Assembly: GCF_021155775.2 (NCBI RefSeq)
Contig: NC_060233.1
Location: forward strand, 16,750,537-16,814,536
Reading direction: 5' to 3'
DNA length: 64,000 bases
Source of the DNA: Neodiprion pinetum
Lineage: Eukaryota; Arthropoda; Insecta; Hymenoptera; Diprionidae
The notes beneath the pieces are model-generated. The model was given only the letters and a program-made list of their open reading frames with translations. It had not been told where the DNA came from and did no database searches. Every line of letters begins with the position of its first letter. The stretch's first letter is position 1. The position numbers and the translations under genes are program-made. Below, one piece after another: positions 47,401 to 58,600 of this stretch.

Positions 47401-48676
47401 AAAAATGATGATATCTGGAGGGTCAGTGAATGAAATTGAATGGAAATTGGTATCGTGAGATTTTTTAGGTCACTTATCACGAATCTGAGGCCAGATTTGC
47501 AAAATTCAAATTTCGTGACTTCTATAATCTGAAATAAAACGAAAATCATTTGAATATCGATAAAAATCGGTACTCATCCATTTGTTAGGTGACTGATCAC
47601 GAATCTAAAGTCGGATTGCGAAATCCAAAATAGCAATTCAATATGGCGGGAAAAACTCTATACCCAAATTCCGATATTGACAGAAATTGGTGAGCGGAGG
47701 TTTTTGGTTCACCGATAACGAATCTAAGGCCAGACTTCCAACCTTTGTAATGGTGGATCCATTACGGTGAATCAAAATTCCAAAAATTGTCATATTTTCA
47801 CGTAATATAGTATCCGAGAACTTAGGAAGCGTTAATATCGAATCTGAATTTGTAGTACACAATTCAAGTTGGATATTATTCTTTTTTTTTTCTCCACAAA
47901 CTCGAAGCTACAGTGTGAGAACGGGTAGTTCAAGGGTTGGCTTATGGCCAGTCCAGAACTGCTGTTTGATAAATAAAGATTTAAAATCAAGATATTGCGA
48001 TATCAAAATTTCTTCTCAAAAAGAAAAAAAAAGAAATTAGCAAAATTCATTCAAATTTTGTCACACGAAAGTGTATGTAGCCTTTAGATCGTTTGACAAT
48101 ATTTTCATACATCTCTTATTGTTAGACACATTCGGCCAATTTCAATAAATTATGAACCGTGTTATTCCTAAACTAATTGTTTATAAATCTTTCACTATGC
48201 ATTCTCTTCAATGCTCGGTTTATAGATGTTTTCATCAAAAGTTTTTATTTTATTTGTTCTTTCTTGGATATTGTTTTTTATTCGAATCTATAAAACAAAC
48301 ACATGTTATTATTTTGCCGAATGCAGTCTTTTTGTTAATGGAACGTTCCACCCATGCCAATTTCCCATATTTGTAGCTAGTTAAAAGTACCACATCAGGT
48401 GCATTTACGGATGAAAAAAATCATAGAATCGGTAAACACTAAATTTATTTACTTCACTTACCTCTTATTTCCTACCGGTGGTTGAGCGTAAGGAATTCCC
48501 AGAAAGGCCGACACTTTTCGGCCATGGGTGGTGGTCATAATTTTTCCCCGTAGATTCCCCTGGGAAAAAGTCACTTCCGGTTCAGTGGTTCCATCAAGGT
48601 AACCGGAACTTGACGAGAAAAAAATGCTTAGCAGTAGTGGGAGAAAAAGACACTCCGCCCCTGAAATTGAAGCCAT
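38440..48676 (-). CDS. Carboxylesterase copy E, complete, 7 exons, 582 aa, altered oxyanion hole
   Basis: Exons (minus strand): 48462-48676, 44896-45043, 44413-44758, 43810-44172, 39616-39779, 38706-39022, 38440-38635. They sum to 1749 nt, all phases agree and there is no internal stop. The start ATG is 48674-48676, with a hydrophobic leader (AECLFLPLLLSIFF) for secretion. Catalytic triad present: Ser220 in GHSSG, acid in the GLVEDEG block, and His about 473 in GISHADDLVYIF. The oxyanion segment reads FGGRF (about residues 138-142) instead of HGGAF, and Ser replaces Ala after the nucleophile. Intron 4 (39780-43809) uses a GC donor and holds a dead Tigger transposon; intron 1 holds a 1.2 kb palindrome. 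Downstream lies the MULE relic. Family role is extracellular ester hydrolysis; with this oxyanion hole the activity may be changed. Very close paralogue of F, more distant from A and B. Confidence 0.9.
40508..43690 (-). mobile_element. pogo/Tigger-type DNA transposon relic in intron 4 of esterase E
   Basis: Imperfect terminal inverted repeats face each other: the left CAGTA end at 40520 followed by AGTCAACCCC, and the right end near 43676 whose complement reads CAGTAATTTCCC ... AGTCAACCC. The outermost CCGTAAAAA blocks also match in inverted orientation, so the true ends may lie up to 15 bases further out. The interior codes for a broken CENP-B/Tigger-like transposase on the minus strand. The same element sits at the same place in copy F. 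Confidence 0.7.
41079..42601 (-). pseudogene. Tigger/jerky-like transposase, disrupted
   Basis: The N-terminal piece (42601-42293) has a CENP-B-type DNA-binding domain: KAIYKWFVQQSTVGKPLIQA, EKALIYHQKLF, ESKFKA. The expected helix FKKRHGIR follows, but in another frame, so there is an indel near 42375. The C-terminal piece (41426-41079) has a DDE endonuclease: KFEKFAPG, VTMMVCTDESG, KPRCFKNV, RNAWMDRDLFQEWY and LLLLDNAPSHPP. Just upstream the frame reads VYNADEAGF then TGA where the family has Trp. Frameshift plus stop make it inactive. Both lesions recur in the F copy. Confidence 0.8.
43801..43812 (-). other. GC-AG splice donor of esterase E intron 4
   Basis: On the minus strand the exon 4/intron junction reads CTATAG|GCAAGTGAA. 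No in-frame GT donor lies at this point. A GC donor here gives phase 1, which fits the acceptor of exon 5 and the exon length (363 nt) seen in copy B, whose homologous donor is GT. AG|GCAAGT is the usual context of functional GC-AG introns. Copy F has the identical site (61164-61175). Confidence 0.75.
46009..47220. mobile_element. 1.2-kb near-perfect palindromic (foldback) element in intron 1 of esterase E
   Basis: The segment starts TTAGGGTGCTTTTTTTTTGG and ends with its complement. The left arm (about 46010-46573) and right arm (about 46652-47220) are inverted copies differing at only a few positions by eye. Between them are four 21-base units. It is inserted in a TA-rich run; copy F (about 63350-63385) is uninterrupted at the equivalent place, so F shows the empty site. 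Non-coding. Transcription through the intron would give a hairpin RNA of more than 500 bp. Confidence 0.85.
46574..46651. repeat. Central tandem repeat of the palindrome (four 21-bp units)
   Basis: About four identical copies of a 21-base unit reading AATTGTAATTGTAATGACAA plus G form the loop between the two arms. Confidence 0.85.
47460..47870. repeat. ~120-base degenerate tandem repeat
   Basis: A phrase like (T/G)ATCACGAATCT(G/A)A(G/A)G(C/T)C followed by GA recurs near 47475, 47595 and 47715 at about 120-base spacing. Each copy precedes an AAATCCAAAAT-like stretch. The same array is present at 63600-64000. Non-coding. Confidence 0.55.
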
Positions 48677-49837
48677 TGTCGTCACACGATGTTGTCCGAT
48701 GAGAACAAACTCCACTCTGGCGAATCTTGTTGGTGGGATTTTTTTACGGCATCGAACCGTTTGTCTATCGCGAACGAGTTTGACATGCCAATCGTCAAAC
48801 ATGATATTCAAACTGTCCAACGACCGTCGCGCAAACAAAATAACATACCACCACCGTAATGATGAAGAGTATTATGAACATATTTGTGTCGATCACTTGT
48901 CTCGGTATCACTTGGAGATGCAATGCATCAAACCACTTTAATTATTAATACTCACTCCCCATTTCACGTTTCAGACTTGATACCGACACTAAGTGCACAT
49001 ACTCGAATCCGATAGAGCCAACAAAATTTTCACTTGTTTGGTATCATCCAGCCCTTTAAACACTAGAGTAGTTTAAAGAAACTTTGTTGTTGATTCCCCC
49101 AAAACTTATCACTGCCAGGAAGATTCTTAATCGCCGCATCACTGTGAAATTCTACTCATTGAGAAACCGCCTTGAAACTCTCAGACGCAGTATATGTAGA
49201 TCCAAATTTGTGAGTAAGTATGCATTTCTTTTTTTACCAGTTCAGTCTCAAATACGTTATGTTGAATAAATATGAAGTGAATGCATTATAGAATAACAAT
49301 AATTGGAGCGACAAAAATATTCTTGTCGAAATCAGCGTTCCCTGTTACCTGAGAACTAGTATAGTATAATATCACCTATTGTTTGCTGACCTAGTTATCA
49401 AATCGACGACGAATAAATTCATTTTGCAATTCCAATAACTCACCCAAAATAGTTTATCATCAGTGCATGTCCTCAAGTACCTAGAGAATGAATAAATTAG
49501 TTTAACCTTTCTCAGTTCTTTCAGATCGCATAAACTAAATAGAACTCTTACAATTAGGTAATCTATCTGTATCATGTGTATTATACATATTATTATATAA
49601 TATATGAGATTATATTGTATGATAAATGCATTATACACCATTTATCTATCGATTAGTGATCAGGTTACCTGTTTCCTAATTATTACCAGAAATATCATCG
49701 CTACGATGTTCAATTTAGCGAATAGAGCGGTATTGCTATCTGATGAAGTCTTTCATGACAATAAACTGAAATTAGTACATCCCGTTCTGAGTATCAATAA
49801 TTACCCGGATTTCTTCATTTCAAATCATATGTACCGG

Positions 49838-50920
49838 ACTCTGAGAAAAGAGTCTTGTTATAATGAATAAATATATTCCGTCGACCATGTTCAGGGAGCA
49901 ATTTTTAACTGTTGAAAAACTTATTAACGTGTAATGAACATATGTGCCGTTACAACTACAATCGAAATTTTATAGTATTTGAGTTAAATATAATATTCAC
50001 CTCTCACTAACATATGTCTATTATTGAAAAGATACTCTAAAGTTGTGGCTGATAAAGCGAGAATTGATTCAAATTTTTTTTTCTTTTATCAAAAAATTAG
50101 CACTAATTGTAAGAGATTTCACTCCGTGTTATCCCACATGAAGATTTATTAACAGTTAACAAATCTTATTTGAGGATTCAAGTTCATAAACTCACCATTC
50201 GCACGTTCCAAGCACGTTCTTTGTATTTTAAACGCAGTTCATCGGCCGAGCGATTGATTTATAATAAAAACCAGTGTGACAATGCAACGGTAATGTTATG
50301 GGAGCTGATATTACAACTTGGGGCGTATCCGAACTTCTTCTAACATCTAAGGGTTAGTGCAGCGTGTTTTTGTTCATAAATTCCTGGTCTGGATGCGCGA
50401 TATTATGTTCGAGGTTAGGTGCGTGCGATGTAACATTTATTTCCGGCTCACACGTGAACATTCGGGTGTTCGTCTCACCGATTCGATTCAAACGCACGGT
50501 ACGTAAAGTTCATGCCCCAAGAACGACGTGCGCTTTTCGTCCGTTCCAGAGTGAGTAGGTTTGAAAAAGTGACAGCGGTTGTATCCGTAGTACGATAATG
50601 AGGCAATAAGGAGCTCAGCATCACCTAATACGATTTTCAGTAAAATAGATGATCGATTAACTGTTAATAAATATTCATCCGGTACCATTATTTAAGTAGT
50701 TTAACATTGTGTTTGATTGTTTTATACAACAGGATACTAATTCTAAAGAAATAGATGACTCATTAACTATCAACAAATCTTCATTTCACAGAAAGAAGTA
50801 AATATAAAAGGCGCGATTTCTTATGTGCAACTAAATATTTATTTCGCCATATTCAAATATACGATTTGTTAACAGTAAATAAATCCTGTTCACTATAACA
50901 AGACTCTTTTCTCAGTTATT
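49838..50920. mobile_element. Possible ~1.1-kb TIR element
   Basis: CTGAGAAAAGAGTCTTGTTA near 49842 recurs in inverted orientation near 50895-50918. Inside, a motif related to TTTGTTAACAGTTAATAAAT occurs several times in both orientations (about 50145, 50655, 50755 and 50870). No coding region and no clear target duplication. Confidence 0.45.
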
Positions 50921-52029
50921 TGTGGTTTGATGAATAATAAGTAATATCTGTTGTTTAACGACTGTCTGGGAACTCTGACCTATTTTCTTTAGTTAGATGT
51001 AGACTCAAGTTCGCCGGTAAAAGGAGCTTTGCCTACGCAGGCGTGGATCCTAAGAATCACCAAAAATAATCGATTTTTGATTGAATCCGTATTTTTTCCC
51101 GATTAATCGAGTATGAACGATTACTCTTCTTCTCAATTGGTTTTTGATTTTACACCCATGAACGATGCAATACAATAACAATTTATGTGACTATGGTATC
51201 GGTTATTTTGATCGTCTTACTTACCAAGCACCTATTTCATATAATAACTGAGAGATAAATGAATATTTTCACCTGAAAATGGAAAACAATTCGAATTCAA
51301 CTATAAATTATCGGAAATTTTTCCCCTATCAAGAAAACATACTGAAATTTACGAAATTTAGGTTTCATATGCACAGTTTCAAAAGAATACAAAATAATCG
51401 ATTAATTTTCTACAATTCAATCTTCTTCGATTATTTTTTTGAAGTCGAATAATCCATGCATTTAGTATTTTTAGCTTATGTCAGTGGGCATCACTAGTTC
51501 AACCACGATCTTACATACAGGGCTGAAAACGACGGTGGTGGGACTAGGCACGCTTAGTGTCCAAGTTTGCTATTTCGATTCACGCCGCAGGGGATGCTAA
51601 TGGTGTCGGGAGGTGATGTGCGACAGAGAAAGAAGCAGCTTCCGTCCTTCTCACTTCCGAATGCAGCAAATGCGCTGTCGACCCTAACCCAAATTAATTA
51701 ACAATCGTAGGATCACGATGTGAGGCCAGGGAGACAAAAACTTCCCGGTACAGCTAGCAACGCATATTGTTGGGTTGAGAATAGAAAAATTTGAACCCTC
51801 ATTGTGTGTACCAGGGCCTAAAATCTGCTATAGGCTGACTGGTTCCTTGTTTAGTACTGCTTTCAACCACGGCACGCCTTTTAGCGCTACAGTCGCAGCC
51901 AATTCGCAGTTCACTGGTGACGGCGCCGCCATTTTACATTTTGTTACATTTCACAACTACCAGTTGATGGAAGGCGGTCGCTTGGATAGCTCTGATATAA
52001 AAAGTGTTTTGAAGTGTTTGTAAGCAAAT

Positions 52030-52245
52030 ATGCCTAGTAAACCAGAGTGCTGTGTTTCAATTGTTCCGACGCAACGTAACATCTTTGTGGCATTGGTTTC
52101 CAAAAAATGAATATGATGTGTCTCTTATGTAAAAACATCGAGCTCGACACCCGAGATTTATCGAAATTAGCGACGAACTTTTTGAAGTATTCGTGACCAG
52201 GAGGTTGATTGAAGAAGAAAGTTTAGTCAAAAATTCCGGTCAGGT
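52030..52245 (+). pseudogene. Possible THAP-like gene fragment
   Basis: After an ATG at 52030 the reading is MPSKPECCV, which resembles the start of THAP proteins (MPxxCCVxxC), but the next Cys is missing. A frame change is then needed to reach a later open stretch (FIEISDELFEVFVTRRLIEE, ending at a possible GT donor near 52243). Weak; could be chance. Confidence 0.2.
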
Positions 52246-53313
52246 AAAGAGAGTTTTAATTGTTGGGAAAACGCAACATGTTTAAACGTTTTCGAAGTTT
52301 CGGCCGGGCCCTGCCGACCATCCTCAGGAAATTTTGACGACCTGTTCCTGCTTAGATGTTCTTAGTTCAGCATTTTGGACGGACGTGAAGACGAACGTAT
52401 TATTTTTGAGACATCATACATATGCTAGTCCAATTGAAACATCTATTTGATTACCCTTCTTTTATTAGTAATTTTATAATACGTGAAAAAGTATTCCGTA
52501 CTCTCAATTTGAATTTCCCGCTACCAATTTCTTATTAGCCTCTTTAATACTGACTGCAACCACGGTAAGGTAAGTGGCACTGACTGCAGGAAAACTTGTC
52601 CCCACCTCGGAGCACTGCAAATACGCTGATGATTGTTTCTATTCTAGGGTGCGTACCCCCACTATTGATAGTTCTGTTAGTTTCCAGACCTGCATGTAAG
52701 ACCGTGAGTTCAACTTTATTAGACCTATGTTCGGATTCTATGCAACTTGAGGGCTCTGTGATAATTTAAAAATGAAGCTGTATCTTGCAGCCAAAGTTAG
52801 TAGCCAGGCGTGTTAGATGTTTTGAAAGAAGAAAAATGCTATCCTGATTTATCCTCATAATTTTATAAAAGTATTGATTCAAGCTATTTCACAAAATTTT
52901 GACTTTCGGTCTTCACTATCTGATTCGAATAAACATTAGAAGGTTTGGCTGATGATTCTGGTTGGTAGTATCAGCCTCGTAATTTCAAACTAATCTACCT
53001 CCAAGAGGCCGGAGAGGGCGACACGCCGGGGCGAGAAATATGGTCGGCAGTCCTAACCGAGAGAGGTGTACATGACCGAACTTCGAAGAGAACAGACGTT
53101 ATTCAGAGTACAGAACTGTTTTGCAGACTGAACGTTTTATGACTCGAATTTACCTCTCTACCAAATGCCCAGTTATCAACACAGAGCAACAGGATCATTC
53201 TCAGGGCGTTGTGAATAAATCATGGACTGGCCAGAAACCTGAGTGCAAGGTATCAGCCTGCGTGGGTGCGGGATCCGGTAGGGAAGTTGGTCAGGGAAAT
53301 CAAAATACACAGG

Positions 53314-53486
53314 TGTGATATAACTAAGCTTTATTCCGCGTGTATCTCCGACTACGACCTCGTATACTCAGACGCTCTCCGGCTCTCCTCGCTGAGAGCC
53401 CCCCTCCTAGCGGTACGTATGCGCTCGCATTGCTTGGCAGTGTTGACTCTATACACTGCCTACTTTCCGTGCGCGTATACATCACA
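53314..53486 (-). mobile_element. Short solo LTR-like element
   Basis: On the minus strand the 173-bp block starts TGTGATGTATACGCGCACGG and ends TTAGTTATATCACA, i.e. TG...CA with inverted TGTGAT/ATCACA ends. AATAAA lies near the 3' end (about 53331-53336). This is the look of a small Copia-type LTR. No target duplication is visible, so it may be a remnant. Confidence 0.45.
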
Positions 53487-53599
53487 CTGAGGTTGGCTGA
53501 AAAAACATCGGCAACATAGCGGCGGTACAAGTTGGACGATTACATATAATGAAGAATTTATTCAAGGAATGAACGGAATATATAGATATGTAAATACAT

Positions 53600-54386
53600 T
53601 TTTTTAACGGCGTATACAATATAAACCTACTAATACTGTCCAAGGACTACCTACTGATTCAAGACTATTGGAAACGAACAAATTCCATTATAAACAGCTA
53701 CGAACGGAATCAACACTACCACAAATGACGACAAACGAAACGAAGTTACTACAAACGAAAGAAACATAACAAAGTTATTAAAAGCAAAAAAAATGGTACT
53801 GCAATCAACTAAAAACGATTCTGAAGCACGTCGGACGATTTTAGTAAATTTTGGAGAAACTACAAACGAAAAAAATGGTACTACAATCTACTACAGACGA
53901 TTCTGAAGCGAGTAGGACGTTTGTAGTAAATTTCCAAGGAACTACAAACGAAAAAATCAGTATTACTAACAGCTACAAAAGATTCCGAAACATTAGTTGG
54001 CAGCAGGGCCACAGAAATTCTAGCTAAGAGAAAAAAAAAAAAAAACATATTTTTCTTCCCTTTTTACTACAAACAAAAATATCTTCACTACAATCAACTA
54101 CAAACGATTCTGTACGGAAAACTACCGTTAAATTCGATTTTTTCAAAATGGGGGTGACATTTTTTTTTTTTTTTCAATTTATTCATTTACCCATTTATTT
54201 ATTTCACTTCTGGAAGTAGATTCTATCGAGGTGTGTTGCACCTTTGCATTTCAACCCCTTATGTTTTTTTTTTTGGCGCTACTACAAACGAAATCATTGT
54301 TACTACAAACAACTACCTACAAAAACCTACAAGAATTAACAAAAAATGATTGAGTTTTTTTAAGTCGGGTGCTAGGTTCACATAGG
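53600..54386. mobile_element. Half copy of the FB-like foldback element
   Basis: It matches the right half of the foldback at 35807-37780, from the central TAACGGCGTATACAATATAA to the terminal GGGTGCTAGGTTCACATAGG (ending at 54386). About 2-3 of the ACTACAAACG/GAAGCGAGT units are included. The other arm is missing. An interruption near 54150-54260 carries T-rich filler. It lies just 5' of the second MULE relic, at a different position from the complete copy, so it is an independent insertion. Confidence 0.75.
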
Positions 54387-54436
54387 TATGATATTGTTTC
54401 AATCGAGTGGACGAATTCTGAAACGTAAAAAAAAAG

Positions 54437-54895
54437 CACGAGGATGAGGCTTAAGAATTGGTAGAACAACACGAAAGGACTCATGTTATATGCAAGGAAT
54501 AGTTGATACATGATCTAATTCAGGAAATCACCATTGATTGTAATTTCGCGATCAGGCGGAACAGTGATTGTGTAAAAACATTTGAAACAGGTATTATGGC
54601 TACCTTTTACCACATCATTTTAAATGACGAGTCGCTGCAGCATAATGATTTTCTGATACAAAGCGATTCTCGATAGCAAGAAACGAAAGAATGGAACATA
54701 TTGAATAGTCATCTCCATGGAGCAACTCTTCATCAAGATGTTGCTAAAGCTATCCAACTGATTTTCAGAAAAGTTCCGGAAATTTATTGCAACGCTGCGT
54801 CAGAAGATATGCTACCAATATGCAAACCATGGTGATAATAACATCGTCTGGCGGATAACACTCAAATCAGATCACAGTGGCACGAATTTCGTTAA
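54437..54895 (+). pseudogene. Second Mutator-like transposase relic
   Basis: Homologous to 34890-35045 joined to 37985-38270. It starts GCACGAGGATGAGGCTTAAG, crosses the TACCACATCATTTTAAATGA join without the TIR element, and includes CATATTGAATAGTCATCTCC and CAACTCTTCATCAAGATGTT. Stops occur in all frames. Weak homology to the 3' end reappears at 55530-55610. Confidence 0.7.
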
Positions 54896-55652
54896 CATTG
54901 CTGCTACTATTGGCCCAAGGCGTATGGCATTTACCGACCAGGGTGTTCATATTCGATTTGATTGACGAAGACTCCCATTTATCGCGTAACGCCACCGTAC
55001 ACACAAATCGTACACATTCTGACCATCACACATCGCAGTTTCCTTAAGAATAGATACTATTGAAATGTTCATTGTTGGGTAAGGTTTTAGAAGATATAGA
55101 AAACACGAAAATATCCTTGACAAATTGAGTGTATAGCTGTGCTATCGTTTTCATCAATATTTCGAAGTCTCATCGTGATGAATGAAAAGCTAGCAAATAG
55201 TATGTTTCGCACCTACATTATGACGAGTACAAAACGAATTTCGAGCATGAAAGTGAGATCACAAAAAGGAAATTCATTCTTCAGAGGATGCTATATTCAG
55301 TCGTTACAGATTGCGTTATATGTCACACATTTTGAATATTATCAAAACCTACGCATCACTGCTGTGAAAATGCTGTAATGAACGCAATTCTACAAACAAT
55401 GCCGAATACAAACATCCAAAAAAAAATTTTCCCTTAAGCACTAATAATGACGAGAAACGTATTTCTGTAAGCGAAATACTACTAATTATTGGAATAAATT
55501 TCCTAGCCGCATTCTCGCAGTATACGAAAAAGTATCTGTTTATTTTTGTTCGACATTGCATGCAGAATTTCGATGATTTTGTCATTTTTACAGGAATACC
55601 GCGTTTGATCGGTCGATAAATATTGACGGTAGAATCTTCTAGCGGTGGCGTG

Positions 55653-58600
55653 TTAGGGGATGAACCTGATGGTTTCTGCCTCTGCCGTACTTCTTTCCAA
55701 GTTAGCCCAAAATTGCATTCGCTCTGTTGAGAAGGAATGTTTAACCTCTAGCGTGATTTCGGATCTGTCCCCTATCTGAAGGTAATTGTCCTTTCTCGAG
55801 TACGGCTCCCACGTTGTATTTCCACGAAAAAACAAAGTTGAAGGTTTACTGAAAATGCGTGCATTAGTTGTGAATCATATGTATCATCAGATATTCTCAT
55901 TATTGGAAAAAACCTACCCGTGATTCGCAAAAGATGTCCACAATTGCACCATAATTTCCCTCATTTGTAGATCTTTTTCATTTGGGGTTTTGTTGAGAGC
56001 TAAGATGATATTGTAGTCTACATGTGGAAAAATGTAACCAAGATCATCCGCGTGTGCTACTCCGTAGTCCGTCAAAGGGTTGCTGTAAAGGTAAGTGTTA
56101 CTCCAGGTGCCCCGATATCTAAAGGCGTAGAAATATTGGGGATTTACTGCCACTGCATGCTGGTATAGCAGGGAGGAGTACATCGGATAGGTGAACGTAG
56201 CGTCACCGATGAGTAACGTCAAGCTAGTCAGCAACTGCAACAAAGGGATTCATAAATGGCGCATCACCTAAAGACTCAATTCTTTGGTTGGCCCGATACG
56301 GATAATTACAGAATATCTTAGGTCAACGATCACCAGAACTGATACGACAAGAATTTTTTTTCACCCACAAGTATTACATACTGCCTGTAGTTTTTTGTGA
56401 AAACAACTAATTTCGATTAATTTCTGCTAAAAGACGCTACTGTAATACGATTTTCAATCAAGAGACTGATGAGGTGTAAGCTCCTGATATAATCTACGCG
56501 TACAGTAACAATTTCACATGATGATAGAAATCATGCGTTCAGGTCAAAAGATGACTGCAGCGACCAAACTTCATAATTGTGCCAACTATTAGTAAATCTT
56601 TGTCAAATATGGTAGTGAATTTCGCGATCAGTTTTCAGCTGTTCAGATTTTTCCGCGATATTCTATGGTTAGGATTCAAAATATAAGTTGAATGAACAAC
56701 GTCGGAAATATGAAACCTAACCACTGGAACTCTTTGGAAACATTCGTGACTTCCAACCCTCCTATACAGCTGGATATGTATACAGTAAGAAAGCTTGTTG
56801 TATTCGAATCGTCAAGTTTGAATATCTTTTTACTCACCTCACTTCTATTCATTGTTTCAATGTTATTGAAATAGTACGACTTGGCCGCCTTGACCCAAGC
56901 GGCTCCAGAGTCCGGTAGATACGACCAGTACATTAAAATCGGCAGCAAATAATCAAAGTTTTCCAGAAAGTCGTCAAACCATTCCTCCTTTTCATAGAAC
57001 ACTGGTGTAACGAGTAAAATGATTGAATGATTAAACAAATGCGAGAGTCAAAAAACATAATTATAACAGAGCAAGAACCTTACAAATTTTCAAAGCCTCA
57101 AAATCATGCCTCAACTCTCTGTTTGTCTGATTTTTGAATAATGTGTATCATCAGCCGTACAGGATCCGACAATGTCACGCCACTTTTTAATTTCCATCAA
57201 CTATGTTGACGTAAGAGAAGTATTGGTTTCGGTCCAAAATAACTTTCTGCAACTTGAAAGGATCTCTACATTTCTGGGCCTTTAGTATCGGAAAAATAAG
57301 TTGTTTGACAGTTGTTGCATGTCGGTCTGTCTCGAAAAAATTCAACGATCGTCTCAAAAATGATTTCACCAGAGAATTTGTAATTTACAGGCCTTTGACA
57401 TTAAATGATGGGCATCGAAATTGTCGTATCTTGTTCTCTTTCTTTCACAGGCCGTGTTCAAATCGTCACGTCGCAAAACCACGTGACAAACAAGGTGAGT
57501 CGTCGACGCGTGGTCGGATATGCTCTAATGAATCTGAATTCAAAATTCAGTTTATAGAACGTTTGAATTCAATTACCATAAATCGAATTAAATGCTTCAA
57601 TATCACACAATTTCATGAGAAATGAAGAAATCATTTCACTCTGAGAAGTAATATCTAACAAAAAAAATGTTGATCATACATAATGGTACGTCTAATGATT
57701 GAATCGGTTTTTCGAGGTAATAAAAGGTACCGTAAAAAATGCAGTATTGGCCCGCATTAGTCAACCCCTCATTAGCCTGTACCCTTCAATAGTCAACGAA
57801 TTTCCCATCAAGAGACCCCGAAATAAGCCATTGAGGTTCTCTTTCCATAGTACAGATCCTCCCGAGACTCTGCATAGTCACGCCTCTAGAAACATGCGCA
57901 CAACTGGGTTTCGTAGCAGTCACACTTTCCATCGAATGAAATATATAAGGAAATTGCTCAAGGTCTGATTAGAACATTATTTATTCTAAGAGTACAATGA
58001 GAAAATGTCATTGAAGTAAGTAGTTTTTTAACGTAAAATCACAATTATACAATCACCTTATAGTAGAAAATCACACATTCAGTTATATCGATTGGGTCAA
58101 ATTGAATGAAACTTTTTTCGTCCGATAAGGAGGTCTCAAATTTTGTAAATAAATTGTAAGCGAGTAAATATCGTTTCCAATAACTGCACGCATTCCAAAA
58201 GCACTTGTTCTCTATAGATTTTTGTCATCTTAACAATTAGTCTCTGGTCTAACGGTTGTATACAGGTAAGTAACGTTACGTTATGTCGCAAGGACATAAT
58301 TTAGCAAGCATCGTCAATGCTGTTCAAGATGTCGATTGGTGGATGAGAGGGAGCATTGTCGAGGAGAAGAAGGCATCTTACAGGTGATCCATGTTTCTCT
58401 TTTACGTTGGGCAGAAAAACCTCTCTATACCACTCTTGGAAAAGATCTCGGTCCATCCAGGCATTTCTTTGATCCTTATGAATCACACATAGATGTGTAA
58501 CGTTTTTGAAGCACCGAGGTTTTTTAGATCTATCAATGAATAAAAGAGGAATTTTATGGGATCCACTTTCATCGGTGCATACCATCATAGTAACATGATC

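Larger units (their letters stand above)
39455..48000. repeat. Left copy of the E/F segmental tandem duplication
   Basis: From 39455 to beyond 47870 the sequence is matched, almost base for base, by 56677 to the right edge of the window. The offset is 17222, changing to 17360-17363 after a MITE in F and dropping after the palindrome in E. The identical tract covers exons 1(?)-5 and introns. To the left of 39455 the two copies still align but with many more substitutions. Confidence 0.85.
48677..53313. other. Intergenic DNA 5' of esterase E
   Basis: No esterase exon is recognised here. Contains a possible TIR pair (49838-50920) and a weak THAP-like start (52030-52245). The rest is unassigned. 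Confidence 0.4.
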
